NCBI RefSeq assembly: GCF_030652515.1
Contig: NZ_JAUSAR010000113.1
Location: 17,724 to 81,723, forward strand
Reading direction: 5' to 3'
DNA length: 64,000 bases
Source of the DNA: Aquabacterium sp.
GTDB lineage: Bacteria > Pseudomonadota > Gammaproteobacteria > Burkholderiales > Burkholderiaceae_C
Shown here: positions 28,810-37,685 of the stretch, piece after piece
Numbering within the stretch: position 1 is the stretch's first letter
Layout of the letters: the number at the start of each line of letters is the position of its first letter
Notes under the pieces: generated by a model
What the model was told of the DNA's origin: nothing
Databases searched by the model: none
Seen by the model: the letters and a program-made list of their open reading frames with translations, nothing else
Program-made: the position numbers and the translations under genes

Positions 28810-30063
28810 TCAGGCGTGCCGGCTGGTGACGTCACGCTCCACCGGAACGGTGCCTGAAAAGTAACCTCGGGGAACGACCACGATGCCGCCCTCGCTCACG
28901 TGGAAGCGCTGCCGATCCTTCTCCAGGTCATGGCCGATCAACTCGCCCGGCGGAATGTGGTTGTTCTGGTCAATGATGGCGCGCCTGATGCGCGCACCGG
29001 CGCTGATCACCGAGCGCTCCATCACGATGCAATGCTCAAGCTGGGCGTCGGGCTCAACGATGACCGACCTGCGCAACATGGCATGGTCCAAGCGCGCGCC
29101 ATTGATCACACTGCCTGAGCCCACCACCGAGCGATTGATCAAACCATTTTCGATCTGCGCCGATTCAGCCGAATCGTTGCTGGAGTAAATCGGCCACTGC
29201 GGGTTGCTCATGCGAAAGCGCGGCTTGGCGCCCAAGGTGTCGAAATGCGCGTCGAAATAGGCATCGATGGTGCCCACATCCCGCCAGTAGGCCGCTTCCT
29301 CATAAGGCTGGGTACCCGGCACCTCGTTGGTGCCGAAGTCGTAGGCCACCAGCTTGTGCGTTTTCATCATGCGCGGCAGGATGTGCTTGCCGAAATCGCT
29401 CTCACCCAATTCTTTGGCACGCTTCAATTCCCGCAACAGCACATCGGCCTTGAAGATGTAGTTGCCCATCGAAGCCAACGCATGCCCCGGCCGACCTGGC
29501 ATTGACTTGGCGGTGGGCGGCTTTTCAATGAAATCAACCACACGGTGCTCGTCATCAATCTCGACAATCCCGAACGAGGAGCTTTGCGAAACCGGCACCG
29601 GCAAGGTCGCCACACTCACATCAGCCTGGGTCTTCAAATGGAACTCGACCATCTGGCGAACATCCATGCGGTAGATGTGATCGGCCCCAAACACCGCCAC
29701 CAGGTCGGGTTGGGCGCTTTCAATCAAGTGGATGTTCTGAAAAATGGCGTCGGCCGTGCCCTGAAACCATTCTTTGCCCGAGTGCATCTGGGGCGGCACC
29801 ACGGTGATGAAATGGTTGGGGATGAACCGACTCATGGTCCAGGACTGGCGCACGTGCTCAATCAAGGACTGCGACTTGTACTGCACCAGCAGGTACACCG
29901 AGTAGATCTCGGAGTTGACCAGGTTGCTGAGCACGAAGTCCACGATTCGATGCTTGCCGTTGAACGGAACCGAAGGCTTGCAACGATCTGCCGTGAGCGA
30001 GTGCAGGCGCGTGCCCTCACCGCCCGCCATGACGAAAGCCAGCACGTTCTTGCCGGCGATCAT
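28810..30063 (-). CDS. glgC: glucose-1-phosphate adenylyltransferase
   Basis: This 417-residue protein starts [20 protein letters not shown], the nucleotide-binding signature. It continues with [20 protein letters not shown] and [14 protein letters not shown], and a C-terminal left-handed beta-helix region with repeated hexapeptides. It makes ADP-glucose for GlgA and is normally the allosterically controlled step. ATG 30063 has GGAGG five bases upstream, and the resulting length fits the family. It is the first gene of the operon; no glgB lies in or beside the operon. Confidence 0.96.
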   Translation of the reverse strand: MIAGKNVLAFVMAGGEGTRLHSLTADRCKPSVPFNGKHRIVDFVLSNLVNSEIYSVYLLVQYKSQSLIEHVRQSWTMSRFIPNHFITVVPPQMHSGKEWFQGTADAIFQNIHLIESAQPDLVAVFGADHIYRMDVRQMVEFHLKTQADVSVATLPVPVSQSSSFGIVEIDDEHRVVDFIEKPPTAKSMPGRPGHALASMGNYIFKADVLLRELKRAKELGESDFGKHILPRMMKTHKLVAYDFGTNEVPGTQPYEEAAYWRDVGTIDAYFDAHFDTLGAKPRFRMSNPQWPIYSSNDSAESAQIENGLINRSVVGSGSVINGARLDHAMLRRSVIVEPDAQLEHCIVMERSVISAGARIRRAIIDQNNHIPPGELIGHDLEKDRQRFHVSEGGIVVVPRGYFSGTVPVERDVTSRHA

Positions 30064-30233
30064 GGCAGCCTCCGCCCAGTCAGCTTGGTGTTTGCAGTCA
30101 TCGCCAGGTCCTTGAATAGATCGATGATCTCTTGGGGCAATCAGCGTGCCCATTCATCGAACGCTTCAAATCCGGAAACCCAGGCCCGTGCGTGTAAACC
30201 TGTCGAAAAGCCTTGTAAAAGCTGCGCGTCAAA

Positions 30234-31655
30234 TCAGCCGGCGGGCACCGGCTTGGTGTTGACCGGCCAGCACAATGCCGCCGTGAGCACGGCCAAGGCC
30301 ACGTGGATGAGGTAGACCGGCTGGAAGTCGGCATGTTGCACGCCTCCGTGGCCAATCAACACCACCGTGATCGCCACCCCCAGCACCGAACCAATCTGCC
30401 GTGTGGCCTGGTTGACGGCACTGCCCACCGCATAGTGCTCCGCTGGCAGCTTGTTCACGGCCGCGGCCGACAAGGACGGCAACACCATGCCCACGCCCAC
30501 ACCGCTGAGCAGCAAGCCTGGCAGCCAGTCGCGCAGGTAGTTCACCTCGGCGCCCGGCACCAGCAGGAACCACAAGCCACTGGCCGCGTAGATCAGGCCG
30601 CCACCCACCAGGAAGGGCCGATGCCCCAGCCGCCCCGCCAGCCGCCCCGTGATGATGGCCACCGGCATGACCAGCAAAGGCCCCGGCGTGATCGCCAAAC
30701 CGGCGCGCGGCAGCGTGTAGTGCCAGACCCCGGTCATGTAGAAAAAGAAGGCGAAGAACATCATCGAGAACGCGATGCCAAACGACAGCGTGGCCAGGTT
30801 CACGTAGCTGTAAGTGCGGTGGCGGAACAAGCCCAGGTCCACCAGCGGCGCTGGCGTGAATCGGGCCCAGGCGATGAAGCCGATGAAAGCAATCGCACCG
30901 GTGGCAAAGGTCATCAGCAGATCGGTGCGGTGCCAGCTTGGCGCGTCGGACTGCACGATGCTCAAGGCGATGGTGCCCACCGCCACGATCAGCAAGCCCA
31001 CACCCACCGCATCCACGCGGCGACGGGTCTCGGGGCGAACCGATTCGGTCAGCCTGGACGCCCCGCGCCACAAAGCAATCGCACCCAAAGGCAGGTTCAG
31101 GTAGAAAGCCCACTGCCAGCCCACGGCATCCACCACGAACGAGCCCAGGCTGGGGCCAATCGCCGCCGCCAAGCCGCCCACCGCGCCCCACAGGCTGATG
31201 GCGACGGCGCGCTTCTCCTGCGGAAACGCGGCCAGCACGATGGACAAGGATGCGGGCGTCAGCAAGGCCGCGCCGATGGCCTGCAGCACACGCGCCGCGA
31301 TCAGCCAGCCCACGCTGCCAGCCAAGCCGCAGGCCGCCGACGCGGCCAGGAACAACACCACGCCGAACATGAACACGCGCTTGCGCCCATGCGCATCGGC
31401 CAGGCCACCCGCCGGGATCAACATGGCGGCGTAGACCACGGTGTATGCATTGAGCACCCAGGACATGTCCGCCGCCGAGGCTTGCGGGAAGGCGGCGCGC
31501 AAGGCGCCGAAGGCCGCAAACAGCATGGTGCTGTCCAGCGACACCAGGAACACCGCCACGCTGGCGATCCAGAAAACCGGCCACAGCGACGCCGCAGAAA
31601 CCGATGGGTTTGGCGACACCACAGTGATGTCAGGATGGGTGGCTGCTGCGCGCAT
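30234..31655 (-). CDS. MFS drug-efflux transporter, DHA2-like
   Basis: This 473-residue membrane protein has the pattern of 14-helix major facilitator exporters: LDSTMLFAAFGALRAAFP, GGLADAHGRKRVFMFG (loop 2-3 motif), ARVLQAIGAALLTPASLSI and WGAVGGLAAAIGPSLGSFVV (motif C, antiporter type). It probably exports a toxic compound in exchange for protons. GGAGAGA precedes the ATG at 31655. It lies 34 bases downstream of the SDR gene and is probably co-expressed with it under the TetR regulator encoded upstream. Confidence 0.85.
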   Translation of the reverse strand: MRAAATHPDITVVSPNPSVSAASLWPVFWIASVAVFLVSLDSTMLFAAFGALRAAFPQASAADMSWVLNAYTVVYAAMLIPAGGLADAHGRKRVFMFGVVLFLAASAACGLAGSVGWLIAARVLQAIGAALLTPASLSIVLAAFPQEKRAVAISLWGAVGGLAAAIGPSLGSFVVDAVGWQWAFYLNLPLGAIALWRGASRLTESVRPETRRRVDAVGVGLLIVAVGTIALSIVQSDAPSWHRTDLLMTFATGAIAFIGFIAWARFTPAPLVDLGLFRHRTYSYVNLATLSFGIAFSMMFFAFFFYMTGVWHYTLPRAGLAITPGPLLVMPVAIITGRLAGRLGHRPFLVGGGLIYAASGLWFLLVPGAEVNYLRDWLPGLLLSGVGVGMVLPSLSAAAVNKLPAEHYAVGSAVNQATRQIGSVLGVAITVVLIGHGGVQHADFQPVYLIHVALAVLTAALCWPVNTKPVPAG

Positions 31656-31689
31656 GGCGGTCTCTCCGTCTCGGTGAGGTGAGGTCAGG

Positions 31690-32397
31690 TCAGGCGTCGG
31701 CCGGGACCAGGTACACGCCCGGCTCGGCGGACAAGCCCTGCTTGACCTGCTGCGTGAACTCATCGGCCAGCACCTCGTCGGCACCCGCTTCCAAGGCGTC
31801 AAACGTGCGCGCCACGACCACCCCGGGAGGTGTCTTGGGGGCATCAAAACCGCTCGTCATGTCGGTGTCGATGAACCCCACGTGCAGGCCCAGCACCTGC
31901 GTCTTTTGTCGGCGCAGCTCGTGGCGCAAGCCATTGGTCAGGCCCCAGGCGGCCGATTTGCTGGCGCTGTACACGCCCAGCACGGGCGAGTTGATCCAGC
32001 TCACCACTGACAACACGTTCACGATGCCGCCACCGCCATTGGCCGCCAGCACGCCCGCGAAAGCCTGGCTCAACAGCAGGGGGCCGAAGAAGTTGGTCTC
32101 CATGTGCGCTCGCGCGGACTCCACGCTGTTGGGCGCCAGAAATCCACCGGTGTTGGCAATGCCCGCGTTGTTGACCAGCAGCGTGACATCGCCCAGTTCG
32201 GCCGCCACGCGCGCCACATCCGCGGGATTGGTCACGTCCAGCTTCACGGGGATGACGCCGGGCAGCGTGACCGAGGCGGGATCGCGCGCGCCGGCATACA
32301 CCTTGCGCGCACCACGGGCCAGCGCCTCTTTGGCGAAAGCCAAGCCCAGGCCCCGGTTGGCACCGGTGATGAGAACCACAGCGTTGTCGAGTTTCAT
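31690..32397 (-). CDS. short-chain dehydrogenase/reductase (SDR family)
   Basis: This 235-residue classical SDR has the NAD(P)-binding motif TGANRGLG, LLVNNAGIAN, the catalytic Ser in VLSVVSW and the Tyr/Lys pair in YSASK. The substrate is unknown. ATG 32397 is chosen because AAGGA sits seven bases upstream; an ATG six bases earlier (32403) is too close to it. A perfect 20-bp palindrome lies 21 bases upstream of the start, matching the operator found before the tetR gene. The MFS exporter follows in the same direction. Confidence 0.88.
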   Translation of the reverse strand: MKLDNAVVLITGANRGLGLAFAKEALARGARKVYAGARDPASVTLPGVIPVKLDVTNPADVARVAAELGDVTLLVNNAGIANTGGFLAPNSVESARAHMETNFFGPLLLSQAFAGVLAANGGGGIVNVLSVVSWINSPVLGVYSASKSAAWGLTNGLRHELRRQKTQVLGLHVGFIDTDMTSGFDAPKTPPGVVVARTFDALEAGADEVLADEFTQQVKQGLSAEPGVYLVPADA

Positions 32398-32417
32398 GGT
32401 CATGTCCTTGGTCTATT

Positions 32418-32437
32418 TATATGATGATCATCATATA
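32418..32437. promoter_or_regulatory. palindromic operator upstream of the SDR gene
   Basis: TATATGATGATCATCATATA is a perfect 20-bp palindrome in the gap between the tetR stop side and the SDR start. A near copy (TATGATGATCGTCATA) lies at 33098-33113 before tetR. Shared dyads before a TetR gene and its neighbour are the usual sign of that regulator's operators. Confidence 0.7.
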
Positions 32438-32492
32438 TTTGGTTCAAAAAATCGCCATCATTCTGGATGGCGCGTTCAGGGAAACTGCAGTG

Positions 32493-33077
32493 TCAATCGG
32501 GCTGGTCGTGCTGAGCCAGCAAACTTTGGCGATTTGCCTTGAGCAAAGCCTTGCCTTGCGCGTTGTTGCCAAGGGCACGGGCCAGTTGCAAGGCCCCCAC
32601 CATGGTGCTGGCAATCACCATGGCTGCATCGGCTGCCGCGCTGGCGGGCAATGTCTTCTTCACCAACTTGACCATGCCTTGCACCCGCAGCACCGATGCG
32701 TCGCGCACCTCCGGGGCCTGGCGGGGTATATCGGAGCACAGCGCTGCCACAGGGCAGCCATGCTCGGCGCCGACCAGGTGAGCATCGGACAAGTAGGACT
32801 CGACCAAGGCGCGAAACTCGCTGGCACCCGCTGCCTGGCGTTCGGCCATGTGGCGCGTCATGTTGGTCAAGCCGTCCTGGCCGGCCCGCTCCACGGCTTC
32901 AACCAACAAGGCATTGCGGGAAGCAAAGTGCGCGTAGAAGCCGCCATGGGTGAGGCCCGCTTCCTTCATGATGTCGGCCACACCAACGCCTTGGTAACCG
33001 GCGCGGCGGATGGCCCGTGCAGCGGTTTCGACAATGCGATCGTGGGTGGCCTCGCGGCGGCTTGGTTTGGCGTCCAT
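32493..33077 (-). CDS. TetR/AcrR family transcriptional regulator
   Basis: This 194-residue repressor has an N-terminal helix-turn-helix (RIVETAARAIRRAGYQGVGV then MKEAGLTHGGFYAHFASRNALL) and a C-terminal ligand-binding region of the TetR_C type with HGCPVAALCSDIPRQ. It is upstream of, and co-directional with, the SDR and MFS genes. Palindromes of the same sequence family stand before both tetR and the SDR gene, so autoregulation and control of the efflux cassette are likely. The ligand is not known. No strong ribosome-binding site is seen. Confidence 0.9.
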   Translation of the reverse strand: MDAKPSRREATHDRIVETAARAIRRAGYQGVGVADIMKEAGLTHGGFYAHFASRNALLVEAVERAGQDGLTNMTRHMAERQAAGASEFRALVESYLSDAHLVGAEHGCPVAALCSDIPRQAPEVRDASVLRVQGMVKLVKKTLPASAAADAAMVIASTMVGALQLARALGNNAQGKALLKANRQSLLAQHDQPD

Positions 33078-33097
33078 GTCGATATATTACTGCTTTT

Positions 33098-33113
33098 TAT
33101 GATGATCGTCATA
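33098..33113. promoter_or_regulatory. operator-like dyad upstream of tetR
   Basis: TATGATGATCGTCATA is a 16-bp dyad with one mismatched pair, 21 bases before the tetR start. It shares the TATGATGATC half with the perfect palindrome at 32418-32437. A further half-site-like ATGATGAC follows at 33119-33126. Autoregulation of tetR is the likely role. Confidence 0.6.
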
Positions 33114-33232
33114 TTTTTATGATGACGGCATGGGCATTGGTGAATTCGCCTGTTAACGCAGGCGTTAGGATTGCCCGGCATAATCAGCACAAGTTCAAAG
33201 GGGAGTCAGCATTCAATCATCAAGGCTCAACC

Positions 33233-33775
33233 ATGAAATTTCGTGAAGTGACGCTTGCAAGCGGTCAAAGCTTCCAAGTTCCTCAAGGCATCCAGCGCAT
33301 CGACTCCAAATCCACCCATGGCTGGCAAGTCAGATGCCAGGGAACCAAGCTCTTCTCAGACGGTGAGAGCGCAGACGCCCAGCTTTCCTTGGCCAAGGCC
33401 ACACGTGAACTGGCCGCACGAATCTCGGCCATGCCTGCGCCAAGTGGTCTCAAGCAAGGCCCAAGCGCCAACAAAACGTCTGACCTTCCTGCGGGGATCT
33501 CCGGGCCCATTGTTCGGCAACGCGCTGGCCGCGCACCCTCGGCGGTCCTTTCAGTCCTGCTGCCACGGTTTGGCATGTCGGCCGAGGTTAAGACCGTTCA
33601 CATCGCTAGCGAGAATACGTACACGGTCGAGAAGTACCTCACCGCGCTCGCAAAAAGCACCGAAATGCGCGCTGCAGCCGTCAAACGCTATGAACAGGAT
33701 GCACTGCAAGCCCAGCATTCAACGATCGTGAGTTTGCGCAAACAAGCTCAGGCGTTGCGGACGCATCGCGCGTAA
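33233..33775 (+). CDS. hypothetical protein, possibly AP2-like fold
   Basis: This 180-residue protein begins MKFREVTLASGQSFQVPQGI. Residues 25-65 (STHGWQVRCQGTKLFSD and onward) look like the basic, Trp-containing beta-sheet of AP2-type DNA-binding domains. The middle has a GISGPIV segment and SVLLPRFG; the end (ALAKSTEMRAAAVKRYEQDA and onward) is strongly helical and basic. I recognise similar uncharacterised proteins in related bacteria but no function. The start ATG 33233 is preferred over an upstream in-frame codon in AT-rich sequence. Composition is less GC-rich than in its neighbours. Confidence 0.6.
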   Translation: MKFREVTLASGQSFQVPQGIQRIDSKSTHGWQVRCQGTKLFSDGESADAQLSLAKATRELAARISAMPAPSGLKQGPSANKTSDLPAGISGPIVRQRAGRAPSAVLSVLLPRFGMSAEVKTVHIASENTYTVEKYLTALAKSTEMRAAAVKRYEQDALQAQHSTIVSLRKQAQALRTHRA

Positions 33776-33927
33776 TTGGTCAGCGTCTTCTGGTGCAAGT
33801 CGTTGAACAGAACGGCGAATGTTCTCGGGCGAGAGTGCCTCCCGTCAATGTGGCTCAAAGCGCCAGCCGCAGGAGGAGGCTTCCACATCCTGCCGCCTTT
33901 GCAGCATGCCCTGGGCGAGCAGACAAC

Positions 33928-34434
33928 TCAGACGGGAGCGAGCGCCCCCTGCCCCACGCAGTTCATCTGCATTTTCTGGAAAAAAGCCATGGCAAAAATG
34001 GCATCCGTCCATTTGTCAGCCCGGTACAGAACATGGCGCGAACTGCCTACCAACGTCTTGGGCGAGATGCCCACGTCATAGGCCTTTCTTGCTTCGTCGA
34101 AATCGATGTCCAACACAGCTCCGCGCAATGATGCGTCCCATTCATCGTCCGCCCGGCCAGCTTCACGCCCAACAACCGCCAGATGGCAATCATCGTGAAG
34201 CTCGTATCGCCAGGTGAAGCCCTGATGTCCAGCCTCGCCCAACTGGCGCAAATACTTTAAAAGCTGCGGTCGGTTCATCTGCTCCGCTGTCAACGGTGAG
34301 ACATCTGACGTTGGGTACCCATCGGAGCAGGCTGACAGCGCGACTGCCACCATCAACCAGACGCACATCTGCCGCCGACCCCAACCAGCCCGAGCCGTGC
34401 AGGCATGCAAGGGAGTCGATGGCCGATCATTCAT
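33928..34434 (-). CDS. hypothetical lipoprotein
   Basis: This 168-residue protein has a basic N-terminus, a hydrophobic segment MCVWLMVAVALSAC with a lipobox (LSAC, Cys36 from the first ATG), and a soluble domain with WRYELHDDCHLAVVGREAG and KTLVGSSRHVLYRADKWTDAI. Its start overlaps the end of the upstream CNNM/CorC gene by eight bases, so the two form an operon. It is probably an outer- or inner-membrane lipoprotein; the function is unknown. A start at the internal Met23, just before the hydrophobic segment, is also possible. Confidence 0.65.
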   Translation of the reverse strand: MNDRPSTPLHACTARAGWGRRQMCVWLMVAVALSACSDGYPTSDVSPLTAEQMNRPQLLKYLRQLGEAGHQGFTWRYELHDDCHLAVVGREAGRADDEWDASLRGAVLDIDFDEARKAYDVGISPKTLVGSSRHVLYRADKWTDAIFAMAFFQKMQMNCVGQGALAPV

Positions 34435-35719
34435 GGGTAGCCAGAACAGGCGTGGCCAACACCTTGTCGATTCGTTTACCGTCCATGTCGACAATCTCGA
34501 ATTTCCAGGCCTCCCACGTCGTGATGTCCCCCTCTTTCGGTAAACGCCCTGTCAACAACATCATCATGCCGCTGAGGGTGTGGTATCGACCGCGGTCTTC
34601 TTCTGGCGTGCAATCCAGGCCCAGGCGATCCTTGAGTTCGTGAATGGGGATGAACCCGTCCAGCAACCAAGACCCGTCGTCTCGTTGCATGGCCCAGGAT
34701 GTGTCCGGATTGCGAGGGTGGAACTCGCCCGTGATGGCCTCGACCAGATCCTGCAAGGTGATGATGCCTTGCACCTCCCCAAATTCATCGATGACGAACG
34801 CCATGTGAACGTCGGACTCCCTGAAGTTGCCCAGCAGTTCCATGCCGGTCAAAGTCTCCGGGACATACAAAGGCGTTTGCACATGCTCGCTGAGATCCTT
34901 GGTCCCACTTCGCACAGTCCGCGCCAGCAATTGACGCGCATTGACCAGTCCAACGATGTGAGACAGTCCGCCTCTCACCACCGGAAAGCGGGCATGATTG
35001 GACTGCTCGATGCGTCTAAGGTTCTCCTCGAACGGCTCATCAAGATCCAGCACCACCACGTCGCTGCGAGGCACCATCAGAGAGCCGATCTGACGGTCAT
35101 CGAGGCGAAAAACATTGCGAACCATCGCGTGCTCGTTGGACTCAATGACACCTGCACTCGTGCCCTCGGCCAGCACGGCGTGAATTTCTTCTTCGGTCAC
35201 ATTGAACGTTGCGCCCGCTTTGACACCCATGACCCGAAGCAAGGTGTTGGTTGACACGGTCAGCAAACGCACGAAGGGCTTGGTGGCCGTGGCCAACCAC
35301 CCAATGGGCTTGGCCACCAACCGCGCCACGGCCTCAGGATTGGTCTGCCCCAGCCGCTTGGGCACCAGTTCGCCCAGCACGATCGAGAAATAGGTGATCA
35401 AAACCACCACCAAGCCGGTCCCTGCATAGCCCGCGTGAACCTCGTTGAGCCCCTGCGACACGAACCACAGCGACAAGGGCTTCGCCAGAGCGGCCTCACC
35501 CACAATGCCGTTCAAGACCCCGATGGAGGTGATGCCGATCTGAATGGTGGACAGAAACCTGGTCGGATCCTCCCCCAACTTGACGGCCGCGGCCGCCCCA
35601 CTGTCCCCCTCGTCGATGTGCCGCTGCAGCCTGGCTTTGCGGGCGGTCATCAGACCGATCTCGGACATGGCAAACAAGCCATTGAGGATGATGAGGAATA
35701 GAAGAAGGGCAATTTCCAT
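34427..35719 (-). CDS. CNNM/CorC (HlyC) family membrane transporter with CBS domains
   Basis: This 430-residue protein has an N-terminal DUF21 membrane domain (MEIALLLFLIILNGLFAMSE, with FSIVLGELVPKRL). Two CBS repeats follow (MVPRSDVVVLDLDEPFEENL; FRESDVHMAFVIDEFGEVQG with ITLQDLVEAITGE), and a C-terminal CorC/HlyC domain (DDGSWLLDGFIPIHELKDRL). The family is linked to magnesium or cobalt efflux and membrane integrity; the name haemolysin is historical. It is followed by an overlapping lipoprotein gene. The 164 bases upstream of the start contain no recognised riboswitch. Confidence 0.88.
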   Translation of the reverse strand: MEIALLLFLIILNGLFAMSEIGLMTARKARLQRHIDEGDSGAAAAVKLGEDPTRFLSTIQIGITSIGVLNGIVGEAALAKPLSLWFVSQGLNEVHAGYAGTGLVVVLITYFSIVLGELVPKRLGQTNPEAVARLVAKPIGWLATATKPFVRLLTVSTNTLLRVMGVKAGATFNVTEEEIHAVLAEGTSAGVIESNEHAMVRNVFRLDDRQIGSLMVPRSDVVVLDLDEPFEENLRRIEQSNHARFPVVRGGLSHIVGLVNARQLLARTVRSGTKDLSEHVQTPLYVPETLTGMELLGNFRESDVHMAFVIDEFGEVQGIITLQDLVEAITGEFHPRNPDTSWAMQRDDGSWLLDGFIPIHELKDRLGLDCTPEEDRGRYHTLSGMMMLLTGRLPKEGDITTWEAWKFEIVDMDGKRIDKVLATPVLATHE

Positions 35720-35883
35720 GATGGGATTCGGGTGGGCCGTGATGGGCCGGATTGGGTCAGGCGGCAGGCAAGAGACGATCAACCGTCGTCGGAGTTACCC
35801 AGATCTGCGCGCGAAGCAGCGATCACGGAAAGCAGAACTGGATGAACGTCAGGCGCGCCTTGCTTCACAGCAAGGGGGCCTTA

Positions 35884-36243
35884 TCAGGTCGGAACTGGGT
35901 TGATCGATGGCGGCCGCAAGAGGCATTCGATGAATGGCGGCTGGTGTACCGAAAGGTGTCGGCATGGCGGCAAAGCATGGCGGCGATCTTGAAGCGGAGA
36001 CCACCGCCAGACCGGCACAGCCGCCATGTCCGCCAGCATGGAAAACTGGGACACATCGGCCAGTGTGCTAGGTCGCAGATCATCGATCACGCTCTCATCC
36101 AGAGATACGCCATCGTCGGTATTGACCTGGTGCATGGCAAATGCATGACCATCGCCAATCACGGACGGCCCTGTCCATGTGCTGAGGAGTCCCGCGCACA
36201 GAAGAACGATCGAAGCAACGAACGCGATGGCCTGGCGATGCAT
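35884..36243 (-). CDS. small exported hypothetical protein
   Basis: This 119-residue frame starts with a good signal peptide (MHRQAIAFVASIVLLCAGLL) and continues acidic (NTDDGVSLDESVIDDL), ending in a Pro/Arg-rich tail. Proteins of this shape, without known function, are often found beside metal or cation transport genes in Burkholderiales; that is recall, not proof. It stands alone between the CNNM gene and nhaA on the same strand. The signal peptide and lack of a better frame in this gap support it. Confidence 0.5.
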   Translation of the reverse strand: MHRQAIAFVASIVLLCAGLLSTWTGPSVIGDGHAFAMHQVNTDDGVSLDESVIDDLRPSTLADVSQFSMLADMAAVPVWRWSPLQDRRHALPPCRHLSVHQPPFIECLLRPPSINPVPT

Positions 36244-36327
36244 ACAGGCAGTGAGTATAGCGACTGACGCTCGGGCGGTGCTTGAACGGCAGCTGAAACG
36301 ATCCGGGCACTGCAGGCCCGCGCTTGC

Positions 36328-37521
36328 TCAAGTTTCTATCAAACTATTGGGCGATTTGTGAGGTAAAAGCCGCAAGACGAGCCACCCAGCCACCCCAGAC
36401 AGCAGAGACCCGACCAATACCCCTAATTTCGTCGCCTGCTGCAACTCGGGCCCTTCAAAGGCAAGAAGCCCGATGAACAGGCTCATGGTGAATCCAATGC
36501 CGCAAAGCAGGGCCACGCCATACACCTGCCCCCAGGAGGCACCCAACGGCAATTGGGCGATGCCTGCCATGCGGGCCAAGACCACTGCACCCATGACGCC
36601 AATCTGCTTGCCAAAGAACAAGCCGGCAGCGACACCCAGGGTCACAGGCTGGGCGAGCGTCTCCACGGTCATGCCGTGAAACGACACGCCCGCATTGGCG
36701 AACCCAAAAACGGGCACCACGACAAAGGCCGTCCAAGGCGCGATGCCATGTTCAAGCCGATGCAGCGGTGAGAGCCCCCTTGATGCAGGCCCGGTCCGCA
36801 TGGGCACCACCATCGCCAACGCCACGCCAGCCAACGTCGCGTGCACGCCAGAACGAAGCACCAGGAACCAGAGCACCACCCCGAGAATCACATACACCGC
36901 GAGGCTGCGGACACCCGCGCGGTTGCACAACACAAGCGCGCCCAGAGTGAGGCCCGCCAGGCCCAGGAACAGGGCGTTGATCTGCGCGGTGTAAAAGAAC
37001 GCGATGACAAGCACGGCCACCAAATCGTCGATGATGGCAAGCGCCGCCAAGAAGACCTTGAGCGAAGGCGGAACCCGAGAACCCAGGATCGACAGGACAC
37101 CCAGCGCAAAAGCGATGTCGGTGGCGGTGGGGACGGCCCAGCCTTGCAAGGCTTGCTGCTCCTGAAGATTGAAACCAACGTAAACGAGCGCGGGCACGAT
37201 CACCCCGCCCAGTGCGGCCAATCCAGGCAGGATTCGCTGATCCCAGGTCGAAAGCTCTCCGTCCAGGAATTCCCGTTTGATCTCCAACCCCACCAGCAGG
37301 AAGAAAATGGCCATGAGTCCATCGTTGATCCAGTGCAGAACACTCAGACCCGCCACATGCCGTTCCAGCACACTGAAGTAAACATCTGACCAGGCGGTGT
37401 TCGCAACCACCATCGCCAGTGCTGCGGCGCCCATCAACAGGATGCCGCCAGCGCTCTGGCTTTGCAGGAAAGCCTTGAGCGTGACCACGGACAGGATCGA
37501 GGAACTTTTTGAGCGTGTCAT
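36328..37521 (-). CDS. nhaA: Na+/H+ antiporter NhaA
   Basis: This 397-residue protein has the NhaA architecture with VGLEIKREFLDGELS, PTATDIAFALGVLSILG and the paired aspartates Asp165-Asp166 (LAIIDDLVAV) that bind sodium and protons. GIGFTMSLFIGLLAF is the late conserved helix. It exports Na+ in exchange for protons and protects against salt and alkaline stress. It forms an ion-transport cluster with the CaCA antiporter and P-type ATPase just upstream. The gene appears intact. Confidence 0.95.
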   Translation of the reverse strand: MTRSKSSSILSVVTLKAFLQSQSAGGILLMGAAALAMVVANTAWSDVYFSVLERHVAGLSVLHWINDGLMAIFFLLVGLEIKREFLDGELSTWDQRILPGLAALGGVIVPALVYVGFNLQEQQALQGWAVPTATDIAFALGVLSILGSRVPPSLKVFLAALAIIDDLVAVLVIAFFYTAQINALFLGLAGLTLGALVLCNRAGVRSLAVYVILGVVLWFLVLRSGVHATLAGVALAMVVPMRTGPASRGLSPLHRLEHGIAPWTAFVVVPVFGFANAGVSFHGMTVETLAQPVTLGVAAGLFFGKQIGVMGAVVLARMAGIAQLPLGASWGQVYGVALLCGIGFTMSLFIGLLAFEGPELQQATKLGVLVGSLLSGVAGWLVLRLLPHKSPNSLIET

Positions 37522-37527
37522 GCGGAT

Positions 37528-37680
37528 TCAAGTCAAGCGCTGCCGCGCGGAGAACAAATGATGGCCATGCCAATCAGGGTGATGGTACTGCCGATCAGAT
37601 TCCATCGATCCGGGCGGGTGTCGTCGATCGGCCATGGCCAAAGCACGGCGACCGCCACGCCTACCGCCATCACGGTCAGG
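37528..37680 (-). pseudogene. remnant of a YnfA (UPF0060) membrane protein, C-terminal part
   Basis: The minus strand between the CaCA stop (37686) and nhaA encodes VAVAVLWPWPIDDTRPDRWN and LIGSTITLIGMAIICSPRG before a stop. This matches the last helix and end of YnfA-type small multidrug-resistance-like proteins (pattern ...WLWxVDGxRPxRWDLIGAxxxLxGMAII). The first two thirds of such a protein are missing, so it is a truncated remnant fused by position to the end of the CaCA gene. Confidence 0.6.
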
Positions 37681-37685
37681 CGATG

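Noticed and set aside
35720..35883. Possible metal riboswitch upstream of the CNNM/CorC gene
   Set aside because: No yybP-ykoY, Mg or other known riboswitch core could be recognised by eye in this 164-base leader.
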